A stretch of DNA of 64,000 bases from Gracilaria gracilis (taxonomy: Eukaryota > Rhodophyta > Florideophyceae > Gracilariales > Gracilariaceae): contig JARGSG010000075.1 of assembly GCA_030374805.1 (NCBI GenBank), positions 62,001 to 126,000 on the forward strand, in the 5' to 3' direction. The notes beneath the pieces are model-generated. The model saw nothing but the letters and a program-made list of their open reading frames with translations, was not told where the DNA came from and did not search any database. The position numbers and the translations under genes are program-made. This document shows, piece by piece, positions 53,543-64,000 of the stretch (position 1 is the stretch's first letter; every line of letters starts with the position of its first letter).

Positions 53543-56500
53543 GGAAGACAGACGGACAGAGAGAGCGCGTTAGACGGGGAAGTAAGAACGGGTGAAAAGG
53601 AGAATCAGGCAAAAAAGAAAGGGCACAACTTTGGCTTGATCATCTTTTTTTCTCAGAGGTTGCTTTCGGCCGTCAGCCGAAAGCTTTATACTGGTTTGCC
53701 TACGACCGTAGCTAGGCGCGGCGATCGTCGTAGGTGAGTCTTTCAGTCGGGTACAGATCTACTCGTACCTTCAAGAGAACACCAAAATTCACATATGCGA
53801 ATTTGGTACACACGACTGTCAGCCTGTGTGCACACTGACGTGATCCATTGCTACAGGCGCGGCTCAGCGATCGTCTCCAGATGAGCACAGTCGAACTGTT
53901 GGAATCGATTCACCCTCTCAGGTCCAGTTCCAACGATCCTCCGCTGTGATGAGCGGGCTGTAGTGAGGTGTTTTCAACAGCGCCACATGAGTTTCGCAAC
54001 GAAAGTCAGCGGAAAGCATTTAGATGGAGTCCACTAAAGCTCACTGTCGATTAGTATCTTCCTTAGCAAGATCTTCAAGAAAGTCTTCAACCAGAATAGG
54101 AACGTCTATCTCTAAAGATTCTAGATCAACCCAATCGCTCTCGTCTTCTAAAAATCCTTTCCATCTTACCAGAATTTGTACAGAACCGTTCATGCGGCGC
54201 ACATCATCGAATCGCTCGATCATCAAAAGCTCCCCGGCTTCAAATGCGAGATGATTCCTCAAGTTCTCACATATCTCCAAATCGTTGTTCCTAAAAAGTT
54301 TTAATCGTCGACCGCTCGTCTTTCTTGCCCGTTAGGAGGTCTTAGATTGTATATAAGTACTGGTTGTTGCACTGCAGAACGCGAAAGGGTTCTGGCCATC
54401 GAAGCGAAGGTTTGCACCCTTTCTGCCGTTCCAAAACACCACACAAGGCAAAATCACCTTCGGAAAAATTAACGGGGCGGGCGTTTGTCTTCCGGTTAGG
54501 GGCAGCAAGTGCCCGCTTACGATTCAGACTTGTAATACTCGCAACATCTATGTGCATGCCGTTTAAAGAATGTTGAAGTTTTTTTAACATTAAGCCTCTG
54601 AAGAGCACGGACTTCGTCGATATCAATAACACAGACACTTTCTAGACGTTTGTGCTTAATCGAAATCAGTGGAGAATCCTGCGGTAGTCCAGTAAACGCA
54701 GTGAGTGGATACCTCTTGCCCAGGCAATCCAGCACAGAATTGTTGAGAGTAGACTGTACTAGAGGGAGTACGTTTGACCAACATTTCTGGTGTACTTGTA
54801 GCTCAGAAAGAAGAGTGCGCGTGGCACGGAGAAGCTCTCGGCAGACGACCTCTATTGCGCCGTTTGACCAAGGACAGTATGACAAGGTGAAGTGTTGTGA
54901 GGGTTTCAGTTGCTGACGTAGAATCTCGATCACCTTTTCCTTGAAATGCCAGCCTCGGTCTGAAACGCACTGTTCCACAACGCCAAATGCTGCAAACCAC
55001 CTGATCAAAACGTCTGATGCTACCTCTGCTGTGGTCTCTTTTGTTGCAGTCAGCCGCACATAACCACCGTGGTCATCCTTCAAGATCAGGAAATAGCAAT
55101 ATTCGTCTTCACCTTTCGACATATAACAAAAGTAAAAGCGAAGGAGTTCTTTCGGATTATCAGCATGTAGTGCATGACCCAGAGGGCGTGGCACTATCGT
55201 CCCAGATTGCGTACACAAGCAATGTTGACATGATTGCACAAATTTTTCCACATCCTTCGCCATCGTGTCGCAGTAAAAATGGGATTGCACAGTAGCCTTT
55301 GTCACACGCCGACTACAATGAACTCCAATGCCTGTGTGCGCGGCAATTAGAATCCGCAGCGTAAGGTCCCTGTCTTGGTTGGGAATCTAGTGAATGCCAT
55401 TTTCATCTACCCATCCATTCTCGGTCTTCGTAAACTTCTTCTGAGAACTGCTTGCACTTATCCATACTCTGTGAACTGAGGATATCTTTGAGAGAGGGCG
55501 AATCTAACTTAGGTTCAATATCGGGATTGATTAGTGCCAGGAGCAAGGTTTTCAGCTTTGGTATATGTTCCAACTTGATCACTGTCTTTGTTTTCACTGC
55601 CCAACGGGGCAGCATATCCACCCACACATTGTGCTCGACCGGTAGGTGTTCGATAATGTATCGAAAAGCGCTAAGCTAAATTGCCGACCGCATGAGCCTA
55701 CTTGCCGTGTGGCACGATATACCTGGGTTCTTCCCGTATGGATTGTACAGATAAACCAAGTTCGCATGTTCAGTGAACATTGAGACCTCGTGCCCCATTA
55801 CCAAGTAATCTATTCGACACAAAGCTTCGACGATCCCAAAACCCTCTTTTTCAGGGACACTCCAGTTGGCAGAAGAACCTGTGAAGGCACCTCAAAGAAA
55901 ATAAAGTGGGGTTACATCCTGCTCCTCGATGTCCTCCCGACGTTGGCGTTTTGGTAGTTGCGTAAGAATAGCTGCCCAGTGCGAATCGGAAGTGTCAGTA
56001 AAAAGAAAAAAGTCGTGATCTGTCTTCGGATGTGCAAGTTTGACCGGAGCTGCGAGTTCTTTTTTGACGCTTTTGAAAGCAGCTTCATGGTCGGCTCCCC
56101 ACGAGTGGGTGAGGGATACCTTGCGTACAGCTTGCTTCGTTCGTTTTCCTGCCTTCGAATAAGGCTCTTCCATTAAAAAAGGCAATGGTTCCATCAATTC
56201 AGAATGGGCTGGTATGGCATTGCGCATCCAGTTGGTGGCACAGAGAAGTTGCTGTAATTTGTTTGCAGAACATGGCTTCTTCTTGTTGAGCAAAGAATCG
56301 AAATGCCTTGGATGGTATAGTATAACTTCTTTGGAAATTATGCGGCCGCAAAACTGCACTTCTTTGTCAAACAACAAAGACTTCTTAGCATGCCCCTTTA
56401 TTCCCACTTCAATGCAAATCTGCAGGAATGAATCAAGATTATCCAGCTGCTCGTATTCCGATTTGGCATAAAACAGGAAGTCATCCAGCCATTGGATCGT

Positions 56501-58190
56501 CTTGTGTACCGAACCTCCAAACTTCCCCTCCAGTACGGCCTAAAAATGATTCCCAGAGTCACTACCTCCTTGTAGTAACCTCCGAGATGAGTAAACACCT
56601 ATTGGAGTTTGAATAGACATGAATTCCTGCGATTTCTTTGACAGAGAAACTTGCCAGTAACCATGTGCCAGATCTATATTCGCAAACCATGTGCTTCCCG
56701 ACACATCCTAGAAAGTGGACTCCAGATGAGAGATTGCAGACGAATTGGGACTGTTTGTGCGTTGAGACCACTCAAGTCTACAGTAAACCTCGGCTTGGTT
56801 GATCCAGGTTGACGGACAGCCAGCGCAGTTGTTCCCGAACGCACTGAAGGGTTTTTGTAAACTGCACAAACGTATTCCAGTTCCTTGACCATCTGTGTTA
56901 TGAATTTTTTTCTGCTGTAGATCATAGCGGCGTTGTGAAAAACAAAAGGGCTGCGCGTCCTTGGCTGGCGTGATGACCAACGGGGGAACTTTTGCAGGCG
57001 GGTCTGGACTAAACTTGATTCTGAACGCGTCTCTATTGCGCTCAACCATTTCCCCTAAACGCATATGTCCAGCTTCGTATATTCCTTTGTCGTTCGCGTT
57101 TGAAAGAATTACGCGGAAAGCATTGTTGATGGACTTCTTGGAGTCCTTCCCGATTCCAGCAGCGAGTGCCCCCGGGAGGTGGATATAGTCGTCATATGCA
57201 TCTTGACACGAAAGGCCGTAGTACTTGGATGCGGCCAGTTTCAGCTGGCGTGGATCGATTTCTGACAGCTTCTTGTCGTGAACGTGGGTTCTTACTCGTT
57301 CAAGATGCTCGTCCAAATCAAAACCAATAACTTTTAAGAAAGGTCTACGAAGTAGAATTTCGTCCATGTCCTCTTCTAGAACGTGAATATTATTCCTCGA
57401 ATACGAAGAGAAATATTAGATCCTAGGAGACAGATCGTGATGGATACCACGACCGTCTTTGATGCTGTGTACTTCGCGTCTACTTTGAATGCGTCGTTGA
57501 GTTCCACTGGTTTTTTGAACACACTAACAGGTAGCTAAGGATCTGACTTCACTATTTCCTCGATAAGAGCCAACGGCACGGCGCTGTAGTATACTCCGTA
57601 GTCGCTCAGGACAACTTCGGGGACCTTATCTCCAAAATGAATCCTGTATCGCCCATCTTGTGTTGTTTCAGAAATATTTTGGTTTCTTGACAGCCTTGGC
57701 GGCTTTCTTTGTCTTAAAATATTGGTCAAGTAGTTCCTTTCGTTCCCCCGATAGGGTGATCCGACAGTTCTTACCACGATGTATTTCAGGGTATTTGGAG
57801 TTCATACATTGTGCAGTCCACTCCTTGGCTGGTACCTTTTCCCTTCCGGAAAAAAGAACTTCCTTCCCAGAGCCAAACGTAGTTTTTTCCATCTGATCAC
57901 CACCCAGACGACGGGAATCCGGCATCTTTCCCGACTTTTTTCCATGTTCTGCGCGATTGCGTTTCCCGGTGGAGGCCATTCTAGAGAGAGCAGTTTCATT
58001 CTGCGAGACTTCTACTGCCAAAGCAGCAACCTTCTTTCGGAAGAATTCGATGCTACCTTTTTCTTATGTGTTCCAGAGCGCTCGCCTCGTCCTGATTCGC
58101 TCCCGTAGCCGTGGAGGTTCGATCCTTCCTTATAATTTGTTTATCATCACTTTGGCTTTGGCTTTTTCGTTAAAAATTGGCGAAGCGTTA
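53543..58190 (-). mobile_element. Gypsy element E, right copy
   Basis: Same layout as 39781-44428: hairpin 53662-53684, chromodomain 54041-54280, integrase 54342-55305, RNase H and RT 55892-56800, linker 56708-57367, and gag/protease-like 57535-58021. Differences are a handful of substitutions. All major frame breaks are shared with the left copy, so E was dead before the duplication. Confidence 0.75.
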
Positions 58191-59005
58191 TGTAGTGCAA
58201 TGCCCGCAAGCGGAAAAACACCAGAAGACGTCCGGATCTTCCTCTCACGAAGCAAACCCTGCAGTAGAGCTCTTCCAGGGATGACACGACTAAGTCGGGT
58301 GTAAGACCGAGGTCAACCCTTCACGACCAGCGTAGGAAGCTGAGACAAGGAGGTAGTCCGCGTGAGGAGCGTGTGTGTTATTCTCTAAGGAGGCAAAGTG
58401 TCCACAGTGTGGCGAGTGCGACGCAGTGTCAGCACAGGCCGCTAGCCTCGGGGAGCAACCCAAAAGGAAATGAAAAAGACGGGGGAGTCACGAGAGTGAC
58501 CAAAGGAAACGGCAAAGCCGGAGGACACCTTATACAAGGGCGAACACGACAATTGTTGGTAATTACCCCCAGCAATGGGTTCGTTTAGGTGACGCAGGGG
58601 GAAAGACAGCCCGTGTGCAACAGAATATCCCTCCGAGGAGGAGTAGAGTACGGACGAAGGCGAAGAAGTCAAGAGCCAACCCTGGTTCTGGAGATTTACT
58701 GATTGGCAGGGTCTTGGCGCCCTGGAATTATATACTCTGTATAAACCTTTCTTAATTAGGCAAATAATATCTAATAAATATATCAAATACCAGCAATGCT
58801 GTGCCAACAGTCCCTTGCAACCGTGCCAAACGTGTACCCATCACACCCATATTGGGACTGCAGTGTACGTGCGCCTGTACACAATGCATACCATGCACAC
58901 CATAATAGTGGTAAGCAACCCGCACGTTGCGGTAATAAGCGCGCAGTCACGCCAACGCGAAAACGACTAAGTCGGGAAAATGACCCTCATGGGCGTTGCA
59001 CTACA
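58191..59005 (-). repeat. LTR C (duplicate of LTR B)
   Basis: 815 bp, TGTAGTGCAA (58191-58200) to TTGCACTACA (58996-59005). Its left flank is identical to that of LTR B (AAGCGTTA), which shows it arose by duplication and not by a separate insertion. Confidence 0.85.
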
Positions 59006-62000
59006 TCTCCCCCTCCTAGGCGCAAACATGTCTCGAAGGAGATGGATGCAGCACCGACCCAGTCTTCTAGTCTACCACTTACCCATCAACTGGGATTGCT
59101 TCCGCTTCGCGGGGATGCGCCCGCCACGTGGTCCAAGAGTTATCCAATGAACCACAACCTCAACCACGTCCTGGTCCTCGGCGACCACCTTCCTCGATAA
59201 CCAAGTGGCGTCACTCTTGCTTAGCACACCTGCACACCACATTGTGGGATGTCCTGATGAGATGCGGAACGCTCCACAATAGTAGTTTAAGACAAGTACT
59301 GTGTTCCTCATTTTTTGGGTTGTGAGCGTCCCCTCGTGGAAATTCATCCCACTTACTGCCAAACAGGGTAGCCAATTTGACTCCGCTGAGGCGGTACAAC
59401 CCGGGTACGGTCCGGTTAGTCCACGCTCAAACCGGTTCGATAGCAACCACGGTACCCGAACCGGTTTTGAGAAAACTTCAACATTGAAGTATTCATAACT
59501 TCTGAACCAAACCTTCTGGACACAATCCCAATACGTCGCCTACCTTCTGGACTCTACAGCTTTCGAATGAAACCCAAAACGTTGGGGTTCATTTTCAGTA
59601 AGGTGGAAAGCGCAACCTGTTTCTGTTGGAGCTAAAAATAGACGGCCGAACTGAAACGATGCCATAACCTGAAAACAATCCAAAATACTCCGGATCTGTG
59701 TTCACCAAAGTGTTCAAACACGTCTTAAATATCGTGGTGCCAAATCGTTATTTAAACGGACTAGTATTCACCGTGAAACGGGGTTTCGCGAACAAGCATC
59801 CCCAAAATACTGTAGACGCGAGATACCCGAATCCGGGAGAGATAGACTAGAACCAGAAATGACCGGGAATGAATACCAACGCAACATACAACTGAGGTAG
59901 GGACCGCAACAGCGTGTAGAGACCACAGTACTGCGCAGTAAGTGGTAAGCAAAATAGATTAGCATCAACAGATGAACATCTCCGTCAGAGGCGTGTAGGC
60001 GACAAACGGTGTTCAACCGGTAAATCAAAGTGGTGCGCACGGAGAACGCGCACCCTCTGAAGGGAAATCCCGCTATCACGAACCCATAATCATGAGAGCG
60101 AATCAGCGAGCTGGATGAAAATCCATCAGGATGGTATAGTCGAAAACTGATCGCTAGCGATCGAAGACCACCAAAGTCGGACTCCGACCGCGTAGCCCGT
60201 GTAACCACGTGATCCTACACCTGGTGAGAATCACTCCCGTATTATACGGCATGAAAATACTCTTCTTCTTCTTTCCGTCTATGACGTATTTACATTATCC
60301 AACTTGGGCGCTATCCAGGGTTTCTGGCAGTCCCGTGCAAGCGAGGCGATGATACTGTACTACCCGGGAACGGGGAGGATGCTCAGTTGGTTCCTCCGTA
60401 TCCCATTCTGGGCCATACCCGTACCAACGGACGCGGTACTGTAAGATACCGTTCTCATCATATGAGTGTCCGACTATTCGGTCGACTACGTACTCTTGTA
60501 CGTAGATGTCCCGGCTGTGCCGTGTTTTAGTCACCTTCAGTGTAACACTCCTACTATGGGCGAACATGGGCGTCAGAAAGGTGTCGGGGTCCACCGCAGT
60601 GGTGTCGGCGTTGACCAAGCGGTGTTCCGAGTTCCAACTTGCGTGGTAGTCGGCCCCTACCACGAGACGGCGGGGGTTCTTCCGCCCTGGCGTTGGCGAT
60701 GACTCCGTTGGCCTTGACGGCGTTGTTCCGCGTTCCGCCGGAAGGGGCGCGTGTGGCGCGTCCTTTCGTGGGCGGGCCCGTGACCCCAACAATGGTTGGC
60801 CATGCGTTAACCTACTCTGACCCGCCTCCCTTGCCTAGGGTACGTATCAACGGCTGCGCCTTGCTTTGCTGGCGCGGCACCCTGTGTCCGATGGCTATTT
60901 TCTGTGAACCGGCGTCGTTGAGCTTATCTTCGTGTGGGGCGTGCACAGCTGGCGCTGTGCCCGTTACTTGCGGAAATTTCGGATCTTTCGAGATTCGAAT
61001 GCCACTCTTAACGGTTCCTCGCCCGGGACGACCTGTTTATTACAGCTAGTGGCGGCGACCTCAGGGTCAACAGAGACGCTTGGGGTGTGCTTACGCGTGC
61101 GTGACGTTCTCGCTTCGGGGTTTCCTTCCCTCATTATGAAGTATTTTTTTGCAAAGATGGGCGCCTCTGCCGCAGCGTAACTCCTGGATGGAGGGCGCCA
61201 CTAACAGTTTCTCTGCGAACGTTTCCCAAGAGTGTGTGGTCGGTTTTGCCCAGCGCTTCTAGCTTCTCTTCTATGTTGCGCTTCGCGTGTCGCACTGGGC
61301 GTGAGACCTGGTCAACCGCTTGGGCCGACGATTCCTCAACCGAGACTGATCTGGCAGTACCCCCGGCAGGGTTCGGCAAAGCAGTCTGCTTGTCGCCTCG
61401 GGCGAGCGGTGGCGACGCTGCTGTACCATCCCGTGTGCCACGGTGTGTATCCCGCTGCGACCGCGAACAATCTTCTTCGGAGCGGTTAGTCCTCCGGTGA
61501 TTTGCTAACCGCTTTGGCGGGGGACTCTGCGACTGACGGTTGAGCTGAAACACCCCGGAACGGGGATTTGCGTAATAGATAGCCTACTCCGTCCCGCGCC
61601 GAGCGCGAGCGATGCTGCTACATTACTAACCCGCCTGTCGCTTGTGCGTCTTCCGTTGCGACGGCGAAGACTTTCCAACAAAGCGAATTTCCTTCTCTTC
61701 CTTCTTAGATGAAGCAACGGGGGGAGGGGTGGGTGCAGTGGAAATTCCCGCGTGGCGGGTGATTACCCGTGCCATCGGGGAAGAAAGTAGACGTAAGGTC
61801 ATGAAGACCTTGTGCATCCGGCAGAGCCGGAGGGTTCCGAGGAACTCGGTATATCTGAGATGCCCCGGGTGGGTGCTGTGGCAATAGAACAGGAACTTTG
61901 TGCCACAAAAGTACCTGTAGTTGCCGAACCCCGTTGTCGGAGAACTTGCAATCCTGCAAGACTACCTCAGATGAGAGCGGTGGGGCCAGGACAACGCGAT

Positions 62001-64000
62001 CACGTGAAAGGCGTTCGTGCGTGTCCCCCATTTCCACCATGACAGTGTCGCTCTTAACAGAGATGGCCTTAAAGGGTCCCTCCGCCACTGGCAAGAGCTT
62101 GTGGCGCTTTTTACTATCAGGGTTGTCAGTACTCTTTGCGTAAAAACACGTAGTTACCCGGGCGCGATTAGCGGAGGCTTTGCCCGACGTAGTCGGTCGT
62201 CGAAATCTCGTTGGTTCGTGGCTTGTGCACATTCCATCGACTTCCGCAGAGGCGGGGTACCAGCTTTGAGACCCATTGTTTCCCGTTCTCGAGGTAGTTA
62301 CCGCACAGATCGGAAGTTTTCCAGCGTAGCTTGGGATTCCAACGCCACTGGCAGGGGCGTTCGAGATAGTAGCAATTCGAATGGTGATGTACCGGAAGTC
62401 CGGTGAACTTGTGTATTGTATGCAAACGTGAGGGCATCAGTGTACAAGTCCCAAGTTTTTGGGTGATCAGCCACGTAGGAACGTAGCGCAGCTAGCATAG
62501 TCCGGTTGAACCTTTCGACCTGCCCATTATATTGGGGATGATAGGTAGTCGTGAACAAGTTCTTCACGTCCAGGATGCGACAGGTATCCTGGAAGAAACA
62601 TGACGCAAACTACTTACCGTTATCGGATAAGAACTCCACTGGAAGTCCACAGACGAAAGTCCAATGCGTCACGAATGCATTCGCCACCGCGAAAGCGGTT
62701 ATCCTCCTCAGAGGCACAGTCCGAACCAGCTTTGAAGAGAGATCGGTGATCACAAGTATAAACTTGTTTCCCCTCTCAGTAGTGAGGAGTGGTCCGAAGA
62801 TTTCGATCGCGACAAACTCGAGCAGTGCCCTAGCAGGGAATATCTTCAGCTTCTTGCTGTTCTTCCGAAGTTTAACTCGGGTCGTTGCACTCTCTCTGTA
62901 CAGAAGCGCTACAGTAGCGTAGCAGTCCACCGCCATGGCGTGCCAGTAGAAGTCCTTTCGCAAGGTTAAGTAAAGCTTCCTTCCACCTGAGTGGCCACCA
63001 AGGTTGGCGAAATTACAGATGGAACCCGCGTCTGGAAGGAGTGCGGGTACCACGACTTGTGGGGTAGCTTTGGTGGGGTAGCTTGGACCAACCTTAGGAG
63101 GTAGCCTTGGTCGTCCACCTCGAAGGGGAGGGTTTCACCACCATTAAGGCGGGCTTGTATCCTTACGCAAAATGGATCCCCGAACTGTTCTCGGATCAGT
63201 TCATCTGGAGCAATAGGTACAAATGAGCCCCGTATGGGGGTCGCAGTTGGGGTTTTGCTTGACGTGAGTAGTTCGTCGATCTCAGCATCCATTTCCCAGT
63301 CTTCTGGTCAGTCGTCCCTCGAAGTCCAACTACCAGGTCACCCGGGTCCATCACATCTGCGATGAAGCAAGGGATCTCGTCATCCTCGGTGGCGAGGGCT
63401 TTCCCACTCATGGGCAATTCCGACAGCATGTCTGCTTGAGTGTTCTGCGCTCTCTTCTTGTATATGACTTCAAAGTCATATTCCGCCAAAAGGCGCAGTC
63501 TCCACTGCATCAGGCGGCCAGATGGATCAGAGATATTCATCAACCACTTCAAGTGAGGAATTATCCGAGTAAACAGTAAAGTGAACACCCATGAGATACG
63601 GGTCGATGGTCGAGAGTGCCCAGACGACCTGCGAGGCACTCTTCCTCCGAAACGGAATAGTTTCGTTCGTGGATGTTGAACGAACGTGACCAATACCCAA
63701 TGGGTTTCCGTTCCCATTCTGGAGTGGTCGGGAAAAGAGGGCAGCCGACTAGGTAGTCCCTCGAGTCGGTGTCCACGGAGGACGGTAAATCCCAATATGG
63801 GTAGCCATAGGATCGGTGCTGACGTGACAGCCTCCTTTAAGGAGTTGAACGCTTCCGCTTGCGCGGGTGTTAAGGGTCCCAGTTTCGGTGTTTATCTTCT
63901 TGCGCAGGTAGCGCGTTAAGCGGCGGCGCGATGTCCGAGAAGTTCGGGATAAACCGTCGATAGACGTTGACTTACCCCAGAAAGAACCGATGTTCCGTCT
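59006..64000 (-). mobile_element. Gypsy element B, right copy (incomplete in window)
   Basis: 3' non-coding region to 60294, chromodomain 60295-60792, linker 61134-61553, integrase 61705-63053 in several frames, and RNase H 63196-63795. Frames are far more broken than in the left copy because of single-base indels after about 61.0 kb. The start of RT lies at or beyond the window end. Confidence 0.75.

Larger units (their letters stand above)
51503..64000. repeat. 13.76-kb tandem duplication, right copy (runs off window)
   Basis: Repeats 37740-50200 in the same order and orientation. The offset is 13,763 at the junction, 13,762 at 46533/60295, about 13,765 at 47788/61553, 13,787 at 48780/62567, 13,792 at 49500/63292 and 13,800 at the window end. 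The increase reflects many single-base insertions in the last 3 kb. Confidence 0.9.

Noticed and set aside
44429-59005. LTR B and LTR C as the two LTRs of one element
   Set aside because: Their outer flanks are identical and both sit 3' of separate minus-strand pol copies, so they are duplicates created with the 13.76-kb block.

Overview
The window looks like nuclear DNA of a red alga, most likely a florideophyte of the Chondrus type. This is an inference from content. It combines intron-poor genes, a bacterial-type vanadium haloperoxidase, an NB-ARC/WD40 immune-type receptor, and long stretches of Gypsy LTR retrotransposons between gene islands. No rRNA, tRNA, CRISPR array or bacterial operon was seen.

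Gene island (1-15.0 kb). From left to right: the last three exons of an AIM24-family gene (+); an intron-less four-helix membrane glycoprotein of unknown function (+); a small secreted cysteine-rich peptide (-); a secreted vanadium-dependent haloperoxidase/PAP2 protein (+); a doubtful 93-aa ORF (+); and a large STAND receptor with a helical N-terminus, NB-ARC and about 12 WD40 repeats (-). The haloperoxidase, the cysteine-rich peptide and the NLR could all plausibly serve defence. Nothing in the sequence shows co-regulation.

Repeat transition (15.5-24.7 kb). A segment of about 5.4 kb is bounded by ~260-bp inverted repeats and contains perfect hairpins, a broken ORF, a small membrane ORF and an inverted LTR copy. 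It is followed by a degenerate gag-like region, an LTR with TGTAGTACAA ends, and the 3' end of a chromodomain Gypsy pol (-).

Retrotransposon array (24.7-64 kb). Element A (-, 24685-~32.7 kb) has an 819-bp LTR, a purine tract, a long 3' region, and protease, RT, RNase H, integrase and chromodomain. It is densely sprinkled with the octamer CCGNNCGG. Element D (+, ~32.8-39.7 kb) is a heavily broken gag-pol. Element E (-, ~39.8-44.4 kb) is a divergent Gypsy resembling oomycete-type lineages. Element B (-, 44.4-51.5 kb) is another chromodomain Gypsy with the same LTR type as A.

A block of 13.76 kb (37740-51502: end of D, all of E, most of B) is repeated in tandem from 51503 to the window end. The copies are nearly identical until about 61 kb. 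After that the second copy gains many single-base indels. Its junction lies inside two ORFs of opposite strand, so it is either a recent segmental duplication or an assembly problem.

Most pol frames are broken. Element coordinates are approximate except where LTR ends are defined by the inverted repeat TGTAGTRCAA/TTGYACTACA.
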